Notes: generated from the letters alone by a model not told the origin. Shown: positions 15,916 to 25,632, counted from the first letter of the stretch. The stretch: 44,108 bases of DNA from DASTSN01 sp035760665 (GCA_035760665.1 DASTSN010000077.1:1-44108); one strand, 5' to 3'. Numbers and translations: made by a program.

Positions 15916-17856
15916 TTATTTCAACAGGCTTTCCAATACTTTTTCATTGACCTTTACAGGATATTTTTTCTTCAGTTCTTCTATCCATTTTTCATCCAGT
16001 TCGTTCTGGTAATCGTTGATCAGCAGTCCTCTTGCCTGCTCAAAGCTGCGGAGCTCTTCCTGCGGGTATAATTTAATGATATAAGCAAAAGAAGCGGTAT
16101 TATCGCCTTTATTCACCACCGGTTTGGTAACCATTCCGGCATGCAGCGGTTCTTGAGCGTTGTTGGGGATCTGTGCCCATTCATACCGGGCAGAATCGGC
16201 GACCACTTTTTCACTTAACGCATCAGCGGTTGTGTGCCAGGCAGCCGGGTTTTTACTGATCTGTTTATAAGCAAGCTCTGATGTGTTTACATCTGAGCAA
16301 AAGAAGACAACGGCATCAGCGCTTTTATTCCAGGTGTACCGATGCCTGTTTTTTTCAAAATAGGCTTTCAAAGCGGTTGTGTCATTTTGTGCCTTGGTCC
16401 ATATTTCCCGTTGCATGATTTCGAAAAAAAGGTTGCCGTCCCTGAATTCCTGCATCTGGCTGCGGAACTCTTCATTAAACTGCTCCAGGTGTTCGCGGTA
16501 GTACTGTTCGGCCTGCTGGTGTACAAATTCATCCATCACTTCGTTGTAAGGCTTCCGGCCCGAACCGTCGGCTTTATATCGAAATGTTTGTGCATAGCTG
16601 ATCCAGTCATTGACATCCACTGTTTTTTTACCAATTGAAAATAAGACCGAATTACGGTTGATGTGCAGCGGCACCGTGATGGGTGTAAAGTCAGTGAGAC
16701 TGTCGGTCAGCTGGTAAAGCTCATTGTCGTTGTATGGCATTTTCCTAAAGCCGGCAGTTTGTAAAACCTTGTCGTATAAAGCCCGCTTGCTGACGGCCAT
16801 ACGGTCGTTTTGCTCCACCGTTGAGCGGAGCAACAGCATATTGTTTTTGTCTGCAGTGTCGGTCACAACGGGAATTATCCCATTTCGTTTGATGAGATGA
16901 TAGCCATAGGTGCTGAGAAATGGTTTGCCAACGATCCCATCTTTTGGCAGGCTAAGCACATATTTTTCAAATGCAGGGTCGTACTGACCGACTCCGAAAT
17001 TGGGCATGATACCGCCGCTGTTGGCACTTATATAATCATTGCTGAACTGAGTCGCCAGCTTGGCCATGTCATCGCCTTTAAGCAGGCGGCGATAGAGCGA
17101 GTCGGCTTTTGCTGCAATAGCTTTTTTTGTGGCATCATCGGCACCGGGCGGAAAAGCCAGCAGGATTTGCTGTGCTTTGATTTTGCCGATGGCTTTTCGC
17201 TGACCCAGATTTTTAATGATGTGATACCCGGCATTAGACTTCCACAGAGCAGAGTATTTGCCAACCGGTGTGGTGTATGCAAGATTTTCAATATCGTAAG
17301 GGAGTGAAAAAACGGTAATAAAACCAATATCGCCCCGGTTGGTTTTTGCGGATGGATCATCGGAGTAGTTTTGCGCCAGTTTCAGAAAATCTTCTCCTTT
17401 TTGCAGACGGGTCATTACCTCCTCGGCTTTTCGTTTGGCGGCGGAAGAATCAAGGCTGCCATCCGGCTGGCGAAAACTGATAAAAATGTGTGCCACGTGG
17501 ATGTCTTTCTGGCTGCGCTGAAAAGCTTCTTTTACCAGTTTATCCATCGTTTCCGGATCGTTGATATAATTATCAATAATCTGGGTGCGCAGGTTTTCCA
17601 CTTCCGATTTGATCTGGGGAAGCGTGTCGTAACCGCGGTCGTAGGCTTCCTGTATTTTCAGGCGGGAACGGATATACAGGTCCAGGTATTCTTTGATCGA
17701 CCTGGCTTTATCGCCGGTATTGGTATTGTTTTTATTGTATGCTTTCAAAAACTCTTTTGCAGACACTTCGTGGTTGCCGTATGTAAAAAGGGTTTGTGAC
17801 CAGCCAGCTATGCTGAAAAACAACAGGGCAGGTAAAACAAACATTTTTTGCTTCAT
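15916..17856 (-). CDS. Exported parvulin-type peptidyl-prolyl isomerase, two PPIase domains
   Basis: This 646-residue protein has a signal peptide (MKQKMFVLPALLFFSIAGWSQ) and two parvulin domains in tandem: the first around HVAHIFISF...GFITVF...GYHIIKN (about residues 115-225), the second around KAQQILLAF...IMPNFGVGQYDP...YGYHLIKR (about 230-340). The remaining C-terminal half is unassigned. It is the Bacteroidota counterpart of SurA and PpiD, acting in the periplasm on outer-membrane protein folding. I chose the ATG at 17856 for the signal peptide; a long in-frame extension reaching 18060 lacks any signal and looks non-coding. Confidence 0.85.
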   Translation of the reverse strand: MKQKMFVLPALLFFSIAGWSQTLFTYGNHEVSAKEFLKAYNKNNTNTGDKARSIKEYLDLYIRSRLKIQEAYDRGYDTLPQIKSEVENLRTQIIDNYINDPETMDKLVKEAFQRSQKDIHVAHIFISFRQPDGSLDSSAAKRKAEEVMTRLQKGEDFLKLAQNYSDDPSAKTNRGDIGFITVFSLPYDIENLAYTTPVGKYSALWKSNAGYHIIKNLGQRKAIGKIKAQQILLAFPPGADDATKKAIAAKADSLYRRLLKGDDMAKLATQFSNDYISANSGGIMPNFGVGQYDPAFEKYVLSLPKDGIVGKPFLSTYGYHLIKRNGIIPVVTDTADKNNMLLLRSTVEQNDRMAVSKRALYDKVLQTAGFRKMPYNDNELYQLTDSLTDFTPITVPLHINRNSVLFSIGKKTVDVNDWISYAQTFRYKADGSGRKPYNEVMDEFVHQQAEQYYREHLEQFNEEFRSQMQEFRDGNLFFEIMQREIWTKAQNDTTALKAYFEKNRHRYTWNKSADAVVFFCSDVNTSELAYKQISKNPAAWHTTADALSEKVVADSARYEWAQIPNNAQEPLHAGMVTKPVVNKGDNTASFAYIIKLYPQEELRSFEQARGLLINDYQNELDEKWIEELKKKYPVKVNEKVLESLLK

Positions 17857-18132
17857 AGTCTTGAATTTTACCATCGGTTTTTTCGTAAACGAATAAATAA
17901 GCCAAATAATTGCCAGGCAGCTTGTTATCATGTTATTTTTCCAGTCAATCTTTTTTGTTTGTTTCCATTGCAGGCTGATCAAGTTGTCACGTACCGGCTT
18001 GTCAACTGACAAATTTCGCCCTATACTCAGTTCGATTGATATGCGAACGTTTACGGGCATCTCCTGGTTTCGGTGGGCGGCACAAAAATAAGTCTCAGCA
18101 GGCGGAGTTGCAACTGCCGGCTTTTGCTGTTG
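17857..18132. other. Intergenic region with TTGTCA repeats and palindrome
   Basis: No gene is supported here. It holds a perfect TTGTCA-ac-TGACAA palindrome (17999-18012) with a second TTGTCA copy about 15 bp before it, and a TTCGT-aa-ACGAA palindrome near 17884. They could be operator sites for the parvulin gene, but no exact promoter box was found. Confidence 0.35.
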
Positions 18133-19569
18133 TTAATTACCTGCTTTTTGTTTCAGCACCTCGTCCATTTGCTCAAAACTCAATTTTTTTGCGATGATGC
18201 GCTTGGCGCCATCCAGCAGGTAAAGCGTAGGAAAGGTTTGTACATCGTACAGCTGGGAGTAGCTGGGTGTGTTTTGGGTAATCCGTTCCGCGTCTTCGTT
18301 TTTGGAGTAAAATACATTTGTCCACTCCTGCAGGTGGTGCTGCTGGATGAACCGGAGCCAGTCGGCTTTCGTGCCACCGGTTTCCCTGCCCACAGCATAA
18401 ATTTTTACGCCCATTGCCTTCCATTTAGCCTGGTAAATCGAATCAATTTTCGGCAGTGTTTCCTTGCAATGCCCACAGGTGGGATCCCAAAAACACACCA
18501 GCGTGTAGGGAGCCTGCACACTATACAAAGGGGTATTGTTGCCGGCGGTATCAGGTAAAAGTATGTCGGCCGCGTAAGAGCCCAGCATGTTGGCCATCAG
18601 GCTGTATGCTCTGTTGGCAATAATCTCTTCGCCCTGGGCGTTGAGCCAGGGATAATGCTGGTTGGCAAAATATTTTTCAAACAGGTGTACAAACACCTTG
18701 TCTTCCCACATGTACTGCTGGTTGATGTAGCGGTTGACAAATTTTAGCAAGAGGAATTTTTGCATATCCGGGCTGATGCTGGCATAGCCCATCATCCAGT
18801 CAATTTCTTTAATCACCGAATCAGCATCGGGGTATACCAGTTGCTGGAAGTATTTGGTGAGTTTGGTATCGAAAAAAGTAGTGCGTGCCAGCCGGTCGTC
18901 GTAAAAATTCACGCCATCCCAAAAGTGATTTTTATAATAATGATAAGCATACAATGAGTCATATTTCCCCCCGGGTTGTTTACTGGCGGCCGGAATTACC
19001 GGTTCCCGCATCGCAGTTAATAATACTGCCAGCAAGGATGAGGGGTTGTTTTTGATAATGTTTTCCCGGTAATGGTTGATGTCCTTGTTTTTAGCCTCTA
19101 TTATGCCAGCCCATTTAGAAGAGTCCTGGTGATTTTTTGCCGAGACTAATTGTTTTTTTGCGTCATCTATTTCCCGGCCCCGGACAGTCATGTACTGCTG
19201 GTAGGAGTTGAACATATCATTATCTGGCGAGTGTTGAAACTGCAGGCCCGCGGGCAATGAACTGCTATCGGCGATTACCGAAAAGTGTTGTTGTTTGTCA
19301 ATCAGTAATTCAAAAAACCGGCTTTTATCCGGGAACCCGATCAGGTACACGCCACCGCCTAACTTTTTAGTGCCTTTAAAAGTGCCCTCGCTGTTTGCAT
19401 CCAGCATTGCAGAGTCGACGATCGGGTATTGGTTACCGAAATAATATCCCAGGTACACATATTGGTTTTTGAACGGGCGGAAGCTGATATGGATATTGTA
19501 CCCTTCATCCTGCTGGGCGGAAGCTGCACTGGCGACCAGCAGCAGGACGGTAAAAAGATTTTTCTTCAT
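18133..19569 (-). CDS. Exported thioredoxin-fold protein (DUF5106/TlpA-like)
   Basis: This 478-residue protein has a signal peptide ending ASAASAQ. The N-terminal region resembles the DUF4369 beta-sandwich found with such proteins, followed by a helical DUF5106-like part, then a TlpA/ResA-type thioredoxin domain with LVCFWDPTCGHCKETLP (CGHC active site near residue 370) and FPTLYLLD containing the cis-Pro. It probably keeps periplasmic cysteines or cytochrome c precursors reduced. Its gene lies 276 bp downstream of the parvulin start on the same strand. The catalytic CxxC is intact. Confidence 0.83.
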   Translation of the reverse strand: MKKNLFTVLLLVASAASAQQDEGYNIHISFRPFKNQYVYLGYYFGNQYPIVDSAMLDANSEGTFKGTKKLGGGVYLIGFPDKSRFFELLIDKQQHFSVIADSSSLPAGLQFQHSPDNDMFNSYQQYMTVRGREIDDAKKQLVSAKNHQDSSKWAGIIEAKNKDINHYRENIIKNNPSSLLAVLLTAMREPVIPAASKQPGGKYDSLYAYHYYKNHFWDGVNFYDDRLARTTFFDTKLTKYFQQLVYPDADSVIKEIDWMMGYASISPDMQKFLLLKFVNRYINQQYMWEDKVFVHLFEKYFANQHYPWLNAQGEEIIANRAYSLMANMLGSYAADILLPDTAGNNTPLYSVQAPYTLVCFWDPTCGHCKETLPKIDSIYQAKWKAMGVKIYAVGRETGGTKADWLRFIQQHHLQEWTNVFYSKNEDAERITQNTPSYSQLYDVQTFPTLYLLDGAKRIIAKKLSFEQMDEVLKQKAGN

Positions 19570-19669
19570 ATTTATTCAGGAGCTGTAAAATTATTTAAAA
19601 ACGATGGGATGAAATCAAAAGATGTTGTTATGATTCAACTGGTTGCCTGCGGCGCTGGACTGAATGCCT

Positions 19670-19677
19670 TACTTTTG
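19670..19677 (+). promoter_or_regulatory. -7 promoter box for rlmD (predicted leaderless)
   Basis: TACTTTTG, followed by C, ends 4 bp before the GTG chosen as the rlmD start, and overlaps the frame extension beginning with the ATG at 19664. Confidence 0.55.
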
Positions 19678-19681
19678 CGCC

Positions 19682-21088
19682 GTGAAAAGAAAGAAGCAAC
19701 ATACAGTGCTGGAAAAGCTGCTGGTAACTGATTATGCAGCCGAAGGCCGGTCGCTGGCAAAGGTCGATGGGAAAGTGGTTTTTATTGAAAATGCTGTACC
19801 CGGCGATGTGGTGGATGTGCGCCTGCAAAAAAATAAGAAAGACTGGGCCGAAGGCATCCCTGTTTTTTATCATACGTTTTCGCCAGACCGCCAGGAACCT
19901 TTTTGCACCCATTTTGGTGTATGTGGCGGCTGCCAGTGGCAAATGCTGCCTTACGAAAAACAACTTTTTTATAAACAACGGCAGGTTCAGGACAATTTGC
20001 AGCGGATCGGTAAAGTGGCCTTACCCGCTATTTCGCCCATTATCGGTGCTGCGGAAACCACATACTACCGCAACAAGATTGAATACACATTTGGTAATAA
20101 ACGGTTTCTAACCCGCCAGGAGCTGGGCGATACAACAGTTTCGGCCGATATGAATGTGGCGGGTTTTCATGCCAAGGGTTTTTTTGATAAAGTGGTGAAT
20201 ATTGACACCTGCTACCTGCAGGCAGAGCCGGGTAATGCCATACGGCAGGCAGTGCGCCGGTTTGGTATCGAAAACGGGTTTTCGTTTTATGATATCCGCA
20301 ACCACCGCGGGCTGCTGCGTACCATGCAAATACGCCTGTGTACGACTGGCGAACTGATGGTGAATATTGTCTTTGGAGAAGAAGAGGAAGGTAAGCGCCG
20401 GCAACTACTGGATTTTATTCAGGCACAATTTCCCTCCATCACCACCCTGCTGTATACGATTAATACCAAGATGAATGACAGCCTGCACGACCTGGAACCG
20501 GTGTGCTATGCAGGCAAAGGTTTTGTGATGGAAAAACTGGAAAATTTCCAGTTTAAAATTGGTCCCAAATCTTTTTTTCAAACCAATACCCGGCAGGCAG
20601 AACGTTTGTACCAGGTAACCCGCGATTTTGCAGAACTTACCGGCCAGCAAACAGTGTATGACCTGTATTGTGGCACCGGCAGCATCGGCATTTTTGTGAG
20701 CAATCAGGCCCGTAAAATTATCGGTGTGGAAGTGATTGAGGCGGCCGTAAACGATGCACGGGAAAACGCACTGCTGAACCAATTGCTGCATACATCTTTT
20801 TTTACCGGCGATGTGGTGGATGTTTGCAACGATCAATTTTTTGAAACACAGGGCCGGCCTGATGTAATCATTACAGACCCGCCGCGTGCCGGCATGCACG
20901 AAAAGCTTGTCAGGAAAATCCTGGAAATGGAAGCGCCAACGGTTGTATATGTAAGCTGCAATCCTGCAACCCAGGCCAGGGACCTGGGCTGGCTGGATGA
21001 AAAGTACCGGGTAACAAAAATCCAGCCGGTGGATATGTTTCCGCATACGCATCATATTGAAAACGTAGTGCAGCTGAAACGAAAGTAA
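19682..21088 (+). CDS. rlmD: 23S rRNA (uracil-C5)-methyltransferase RlmD
   Basis: This 468-residue SAM-dependent enzyme of the TrmA/RlmD family methylates a uridine of 23S rRNA. It has a TRAM-like N-terminus (AEGRSLAKVDGKVVF), an iron-sulfur-type Cys cluster CTHFGVCGGCQW, the SAM motif YDLYCGTGSIGIF, and the nucleophile Cys in VYVSCNPATQARDL. I chose the GTG at 19682: it matches where relatives begin (KRKK...LEKLLVTD), while the ATG six codons upstream lies ahead of the TACTTTTG box and would not be transcribed from it. RlmD, RlmC and RumA-like paralogues are hard to separate; RlmD is the best fit. Confidence 0.85.
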   Translation: MKRKKQHTVLEKLLVTDYAAEGRSLAKVDGKVVFIENAVPGDVVDVRLQKNKKDWAEGIPVFYHTFSPDRQEPFCTHFGVCGGCQWQMLPYEKQLFYKQRQVQDNLQRIGKVALPAISPIIGAAETTYYRNKIEYTFGNKRFLTRQELGDTTVSADMNVAGFHAKGFFDKVVNIDTCYLQAEPGNAIRQAVRRFGIENGFSFYDIRNHRGLLRTMQIRLCTTGELMVNIVFGEEEEGKRRQLLDFIQAQFPSITTLLYTINTKMNDSLHDLEPVCYAGKGFVMEKLENFQFKIGPKSFFQTNTRQAERLYQVTRDFAELTGQQTVYDLYCGTGSIGIFVSNQARKIIGVEVIEAAVNDARENALLNQLLHTSFFTGDVVDVCNDQFFETQGRPDVIITDPPRAGMHEKLVRKILEMEAPTVVYVSCNPATQARDLGWLDEKYRVTKIQPVDMFPHTHHIENVVQLKRK

Positions 21089-21146
21089 AGGAGCAGGAAC
21101 TTGTAAATACTGACCGTACTATTTTGATAACAGTTAATTTTAAGGC

Positions 21147-21887
21147 ATGAGTGAATTTCGTTATTATCGTCCCAATAACTTTCCGCCGGTGGTAAAAAAC
21201 CTCATCATCATCAATGTATTGGTGTATGTGGCGCAGCTCACACTTGAGCGGCAGTTTCACCTGACTGAAAAGCTGATGCTTTACCCCATTATTCCGGAAA
21301 AACTGCGACTGATATTATCGCAAAGTGAAGAAATGGCTGGTTTTGGTACATTCAATCCCTACCAGCTTTTTACCTACATGTTTGCCCATTCACCCCAAAC
21401 CTTTGCGCATATTCTTTTCAATATGTTTGCCTTGTGGATGTTTGGCAGAATTTTGGAGAATGTTTGGGGTCCCAAGCGTTTCTTGTTTTTTTATATAGTT
21501 TGTGGTATCGGCGCTGCAGCTGTACACCTTGGTATGCAGTACTTCCGGAGTGAACAGTTACTCCAGGCTATCCAGTTAAATGACCAGGCCGGCATTACTA
21601 AATCAATCGGGGCGCTGGCCCCGGCACTGGGCGCATCGGGCGCTATTATGGGTTTACTGGCCGCTTTCGGCTACCTGTTTCCCAACTCTGAATTATTTAT
21701 CTTGTTTATCCCGTTCCCCATCAAGGCAAAATGGGCTGTGATTGGTATGGCCGCTATTGATTTGTTTGGCGGGGTTACCAATTTCAGCGGTGATAATGTG
21801 GCGCACTTTGCCCACCTGGGCGGGGCGCTGGTAGGGTTCATCATTGTACTGATCTGGAACAAAACCAACCGAAAAACGTTGTATTAA
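21147..21887 (+). CDS. Rhomboid-family intramembrane serine protease (first of two)
   Basis: This 246-residue membrane protein has about six hydrophobic segments. The catalytic Ser is in GASGAIMGLLAAFGY and the catalytic His in VAHFAHLGGALVGF; HILFNMFALWMFG supplies the His/Asn-type first-membrane motif. It cleaves substrates within the membrane; natural substrates are unknown. An ATG at 21147 fits the first hydrophobic segment. It is 58 bp after rlmD. A second, longer rhomboid gene follows 84 bp later, forming a tandem pair. Confidence 0.9.
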   Translation: MSEFRYYRPNNFPPVVKNLIIINVLVYVAQLTLERQFHLTEKLMLYPIIPEKLRLILSQSEEMAGFGTFNPYQLFTYMFAHSPQTFAHILFNMFALWMFGRILENVWGPKRFLFFYIVCGIGAAAVHLGMQYFRSEQLLQAIQLNDQAGITKSIGALAPALGASGAIMGLLAAFGYLFPNSELFILFIPFPIKAKWAVIGMAAIDLFGGVTNFSGDNVAHFAHLGGALVGFIIVLIWNKTNRKTLY

Positions 21888-21971
21888 AAGCATGTTTTGT
21901 AAAAGAAAGTACAGTCGTTTTTTATGGCTATAAAAGCCTTGTTGTAATTTTATATGGTGAATTAAGTGAGT

Positions 21972-22892
21972 ATGAGCTATTACAAAGAAGATTACCGCCG
22001 TCGCCTGTCAATAGGCAGTGAAAACAGTTCCCTGATAGCGTTAATTGCTATCAACCTCACCGTATTTGTCATTTTTGCCTTTATTAAGGTGATTTATTTT
22101 TTTAGCCACATACCTATTGAGTATTATTATAAAAATGTGCTCAACTGGTTTACCCTCCCTGCGGATTTTGATACATTTATGAGCCGTCCCTGGACGCTTA
22201 TCACCCATATGTTCCTGCATGACAGTGTCTGGCATGTTTTTGCCAATATGCTGTGGTTGTGGGCTTTCGGATATATTATGCAGGATTTAACGGGTAATAA
22301 AAAGCTGATCCCAATTTATATATATGGCGGGCTGGCAGGAGCTGTGGCTTTTATGCTGGCCTTCAACATATTTACGGTATTAAAACCTGAATTGCCGGTT
22401 GCCACGGCACTAGGTGCTTCTGCCGGGGTAATGGCTGTAGCCGTATCTACCACGATGGTGGCACCCGACTACCGCATTTTCCCTATGCTCAACGGAGGCA
22501 TTCCTTTGTGGGTGCTCACATTACTGTTTGTAATCATCGATTTCGCCACTATTCCCTACAATAATACAGGAGGCCATATTGCGCATATCGCCGGCGGCTT
22601 TATGGGATTTATGTTTATTTTCCTGTTGCGGCGTGGATACGACTGGAGTGAGTGGATGAACAATTTTTTCGATTGGGTGAACAACCTGTTTAACCCCGAT
22701 AAGCCCAAAAAAGGCCGTTCAATCAGGAATGAACTTTTTTACAAAACGGGCAAACAGCCGTACAAAAAAACGCCGAATATTACGCAGCAGCGCATTGATG
22801 AGATACTGGATAAAATCAGCCAGAAAGGCTATCATTTTCTTACCGAAGAAGAAAAGGAATTACTTAAGCGAGCCAGCGAAGAGGATATTTAA
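21972..22892 (+). CDS. Rhomboid-family intramembrane serine protease with cytoplasmic tail (second of two)
   Basis: This 306-residue protein has the catalytic Ser in GASAGVMAV and His in GGHIAHIAGGFMGF, with HVFANMLWLWAFG upstream. After the last membrane segment there is a charged tail of about 90 residues ending KISQKGYHFLTEEEKELL, like the C-terminal DUF6576 domain of Bacteroidota rhomboids. I chose the ATG at 21972; a GTG two codons earlier is also possible. It is more divergent from the first copy than a recent duplicate would be. It is followed 34 bp later by an EEP-family gene, probably in one operon. Confidence 0.9.
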   Translation: MSYYKEDYRRRLSIGSENSSLIALIAINLTVFVIFAFIKVIYFFSHIPIEYYYKNVLNWFTLPADFDTFMSRPWTLITHMFLHDSVWHVFANMLWLWAFGYIMQDLTGNKKLIPIYIYGGLAGAVAFMLAFNIFTVLKPELPVATALGASAGVMAVAVSTTMVAPDYRIFPMLNGGIPLWVLTLLFVIIDFATIPYNNTGGHIAHIAGGFMGFMFIFLLRRGYDWSEWMNNFFDWVNNLFNPDKPKKGRSIRNELFYKTGKQPYKKTPNITQQRIDEILDKISQKGYHFLTEEEKELLKRASEEDI

Positions 22893-22926
22893 GCAATTCC
22901 TGCTCCTTCACGATTAAAAGCTGTCA

Positions 22927-24048
22927 ATGGCCTCCCGGTTTCGCTTACTCACGCAACGGATCATTCTTTTTTTCACGATTCTTACCGTCGTATGTTACCT
23001 GGTTGTGTGCCTGCTGGCATATGCCGATGCAGGTAACTGGTGGCTGGTTACGGCGCTGGTACTACTCTTCCCGCTGCTGGTGCTCATGCTGATTATCTTT
23101 CTTATTTTCTGGCTTTTTCAAAAAAAGAAAATAGCTCTTATTGTCCTGCTGTTGCTGATGGCAGGCTGGAAAAGCGTGACGGTTCTTTTTGCCTTTCACC
23201 CACCGGCTGTCTTCCATCAGGAGAAAAATGCGGGAGTGCTGCGGGTGGTTACCTGGAATGTGGCGCGGTTCATCGAATTGAAACGAAATGACAATCAAGG
23301 CAGTAAAATAAGGGCACAAATGATGGAGCAGCTTCAGCAGCAACAGGCGGATGTGCTTTGCCTGCAGGAATTTTTTACCTCTAACAATCCGGGCTACTAC
23401 AATAATATCCGTTATATACAGCAGGAGCTTGGGTATCCCTATTATTATTTCAGTTATGATGAAGATGGGAAAAACTCCTTTTACAGCTCTGTTATTTTTT
23501 CCCGACTGCCCATTGTAGATACCGAAAAATTATATTTTCCACGGCCCGGCCTATCGGAAGCCCTGCTGCGGGCAGACGTGAAGTTCAATGGGGATACTGT
23601 CAGCATCTTTACCACGCATTTGCAATCGGTACAGTTTCGAAAAACGGACTATGACAAAATTGAAAAAATTCAGACGGGGCAGGACAGCCTGCTGCAAAAC
23701 TCCAAAACCATCCTGGCAAAATTAAAACTTGCTGCTGCTTACCGCCACCAACAGGCGAGGGTCGTTCAACAAACAATGCAGAAGTACCCGCATCCAAAAA
23801 TTTTTATGGGTGATCTGAACGACGTGCCGGCTTCTTATACCTATTTTACGGTCCGCTCCGGTATGCGGGATGCTTTTTTAGAACGGGGGACGGGGCTTGG
23901 GCGTACCTTCGCCGGCATTTCGCCAACGCTGCGGATTGATTATGTTTTCACCGATCCCCGGTTTACTGTGCAACAATTTAACAGGGTTGTAAAAAAATTA
24001 TCCGATCATTATATGCTGGTGGCAGATTTACAGCTGGCACAGGAATAG
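22927..24048 (+). CDS. Membrane-anchored endonuclease/exonuclease/phosphatase family protein
   Basis: This 373-residue protein has three hydrophobic segments in its first 90 residues, then an EEP domain: TWNVARF (metal/catalytic Asn), VLCLQEFF (Glu), GDLNDVPAS (Asp/Asn) and SDHYMLVADLQ (Asp-His) at the end. All catalytic residues are present. The anchored EEP domain could act on phospholipids, nucleotides or nucleic acid; the fold alone does not say which. Two rhomboid genes precede it on the same strand, with only 34 bp between. Confidence 0.82.
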   Translation: MASRFRLLTQRIILFFTILTVVCYLVVCLLAYADAGNWWLVTALVLLFPLLVLMLIIFLIFWLFQKKKIALIVLLLLMAGWKSVTVLFAFHPPAVFHQEKNAGVLRVVTWNVARFIELKRNDNQGSKIRAQMMEQLQQQQADVLCLQEFFTSNNPGYYNNIRYIQQELGYPYYYFSYDEDGKNSFYSSVIFSRLPIVDTEKLYFPRPGLSEALLRADVKFNGDTVSIFTTHLQSVQFRKTDYDKIEKIQTGQDSLLQNSKTILAKLKLAAAYRHQQARVVQQTMQKYPHPKIFMGDLNDVPASYTYFTVRSGMRDAFLERGTGLGRTFAGISPTLRIDYVFTDPRFTVQQFNRVVKKLSDHYMLVADLQLAQE

Positions 24049-24135
24049 TGATCCGCATTTCTTCGCTGCCGGGATATTGATTATTTTAGCGTCATTTTAC
24101 AAGAACGGCGACAGCAGAAAATTAAACAAAACAGT

Positions 24136-25632
24136 ATGTCTGATCTGAAAGTGTATAACTCATACACAAGGGAAAAAGAGGTGTTTCAATCGTTGATTCC
24201 AGGTCGTGTGGGCATGTATGTGTGCGGCCCTACGGTCAGTGGCGAAAGCCACCTGGGTCATGCCCGTCCATATGTTACTTTCGATGTTATTTACCGTTAT
24301 CTTACCCATCTTGGTTATAAAGTGCGGTATGTGAGAAACATTACCGATGCCGGCCATTTTGAGGAAGAGGGCCGTGAGGCAGAAGACAAAATTTCCAAAA
24401 AAGCGGTATTGGAAAAACTCGAACCTATGGAACTGGTGCAGAAGTACACCAACCTGTTTCACTGGGCCATGGCGCAGTTTAACAGCATCCCTCCTTCAAT
24501 AGAGCCTACAGCTACCGGTCATATCGTGGAGCAGATTGAAATGATCAAAAAAATTATTGAAGCGGGATATGCCTACGAGGTGAACGGCTCTGTTTATTTT
24601 GATGTAAAAATATATGCAGCGCATTATGATTATGGCAAACTGAGTGGCCGTGTGCTTGATGAAATGCTGGAAACCACCCGAGAGCTGGAAGGGCAGGAGG
24701 AAAAAAGAAACAAAGCAGATTTTGCTTTATGGAAAAATGCGGCGCCCGAGCATATTATGCGCTGGCAAAGTCCCTGGGGAGTGGGGTTTCCCGGCTGGCA
24801 TATTGAATGCTCGGCCATGAGCACCAAGTACCTGGGCGAACAGTTTGACATTCACGGTGGCGGCATGGATCTGCAGTTTCCGCACCATGAAAGTGAAATT
24901 GCACAAAGTACTATCTGTAATCACGTAACACCGGTACGCTACTGGCTGCACAATAATATGATCACCATCAACGGGCGGAAGATGGGGAAAAGTTATAATA
25001 ACGTGATAAAATTGACGGAGCTTTTTTCCGGCAACCATCCGCTGCTGCAGAAGGCTTATCACCCCATGACAATCCGGTTTTTTATTTTACAAACCCATTA
25101 CCGTAGTACGCTCGACTTCAGTAATGAAGCGCTGCTGGCAGCAGAAAAGGGCCTGAAGCGTTTATGGGATGCCTATGAAAACCTGGGAAAATTAACGGCA
25201 GAAGGGCTGCAACTGACTCCAGGGGATGCGGCACTTGATAAGCGGGTGGCTACACTGCTGGCCGAATTTGACGAGTTTATGAATGATGACTTTAGTACCG
25301 CCAAAGTGCTGGCCAATATGTTTGAGCTGGTGCCGGTCATCAATTCGATGAAAGATAAAACCATTGCCGTAACAGCCCTGTCGCAGGCAACTTTTTCGGC
25401 ATTGCAATCGAAATTGAAGGTATGGATAGAAGACATCTTTGGGCTTAAAAGTGTTACGGAAGCGGATAACAGTAAGCTGCAGGGGGTTATGCAGTTGCTG
25501 ATTGATATCCGCAAGGAGGCAAAGAGCCGGAAAGATTTTGCAACCTCCGATAAAATCAGGAACCAACTTACCCAATTGGGTATTTTATTAAAAGATGAGA
25601 AGGGCGGCGACATGAGTTGGAATATTGAATAA
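24136..25632 (+). CDS. cysS: Cysteinyl-tRNA synthetase
   Basis: This 498-residue class I synthetase has the HIGH motif as HLGH in GESHLGHARPYVTFD, the KMSKS motif as KMGKS (GRKMGKSYNN), Zn ligands in MYVCGPTVSG, GWHIECSAM and HHESEIAQ, and the C-terminal helical anticodon-binding DALR domain. The length is normal. Both signature variants keep the key residues and are tolerated in this family. A TATTTTAG near-match (24082-24089) may be its -7 box. It ends at a good terminator at 25660. Confidence 0.95.
   Translation: MSDLKVYNSYTREKEVFQSLIPGRVGMYVCGPTVSGESHLGHARPYVTFDVIYRYLTHLGYKVRYVRNITDAGHFEEEGREAEDKISKKAVLEKLEPMELVQKYTNLFHWAMAQFNSIPPSIEPTATGHIVEQIEMIKKIIEAGYAYEVNGSVYFDVKIYAAHYDYGKLSGRVLDEMLETTRELEGQEEKRNKADFALWKNAAPEHIMRWQSPWGVGFPGWHIECSAMSTKYLGEQFDIHGGGMDLQFPHHESEIAQSTICNHVTPVRYWLHNNMITINGRKMGKSYNNVIKLTELFSGNHPLLQKAYHPMTIRFFILQTHYRSTLDFSNEALLAAEKGLKRLWDAYENLGKLTAEGLQLTPGDAALDKRVATLLAEFDEFMNDDFSTAKVLANMFELVPVINSMKDKTIAVTALSQATFSALQSKLKVWIEDIFGLKSVTEADNSKLQGVMQLLIDIRKEAKSRKDFATSDKIRNQLTQLGILLKDEKGGDMSWNIE

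Noticed and set aside
17857..18060. 68-codon N-terminal extension of the parvulin
   Set aside because: The residues before the ATG at 17856 are not a signal peptide and are of mixed composition, while the ATG at 17856 begins an ideal signal peptide.
24961..25010. KMGKS instead of KMSKS in CysS as a broken active site
   Set aside because: Both lysines are kept and Gly for Ser is a tolerated variant in this family, with the rest of the enzyme intact.
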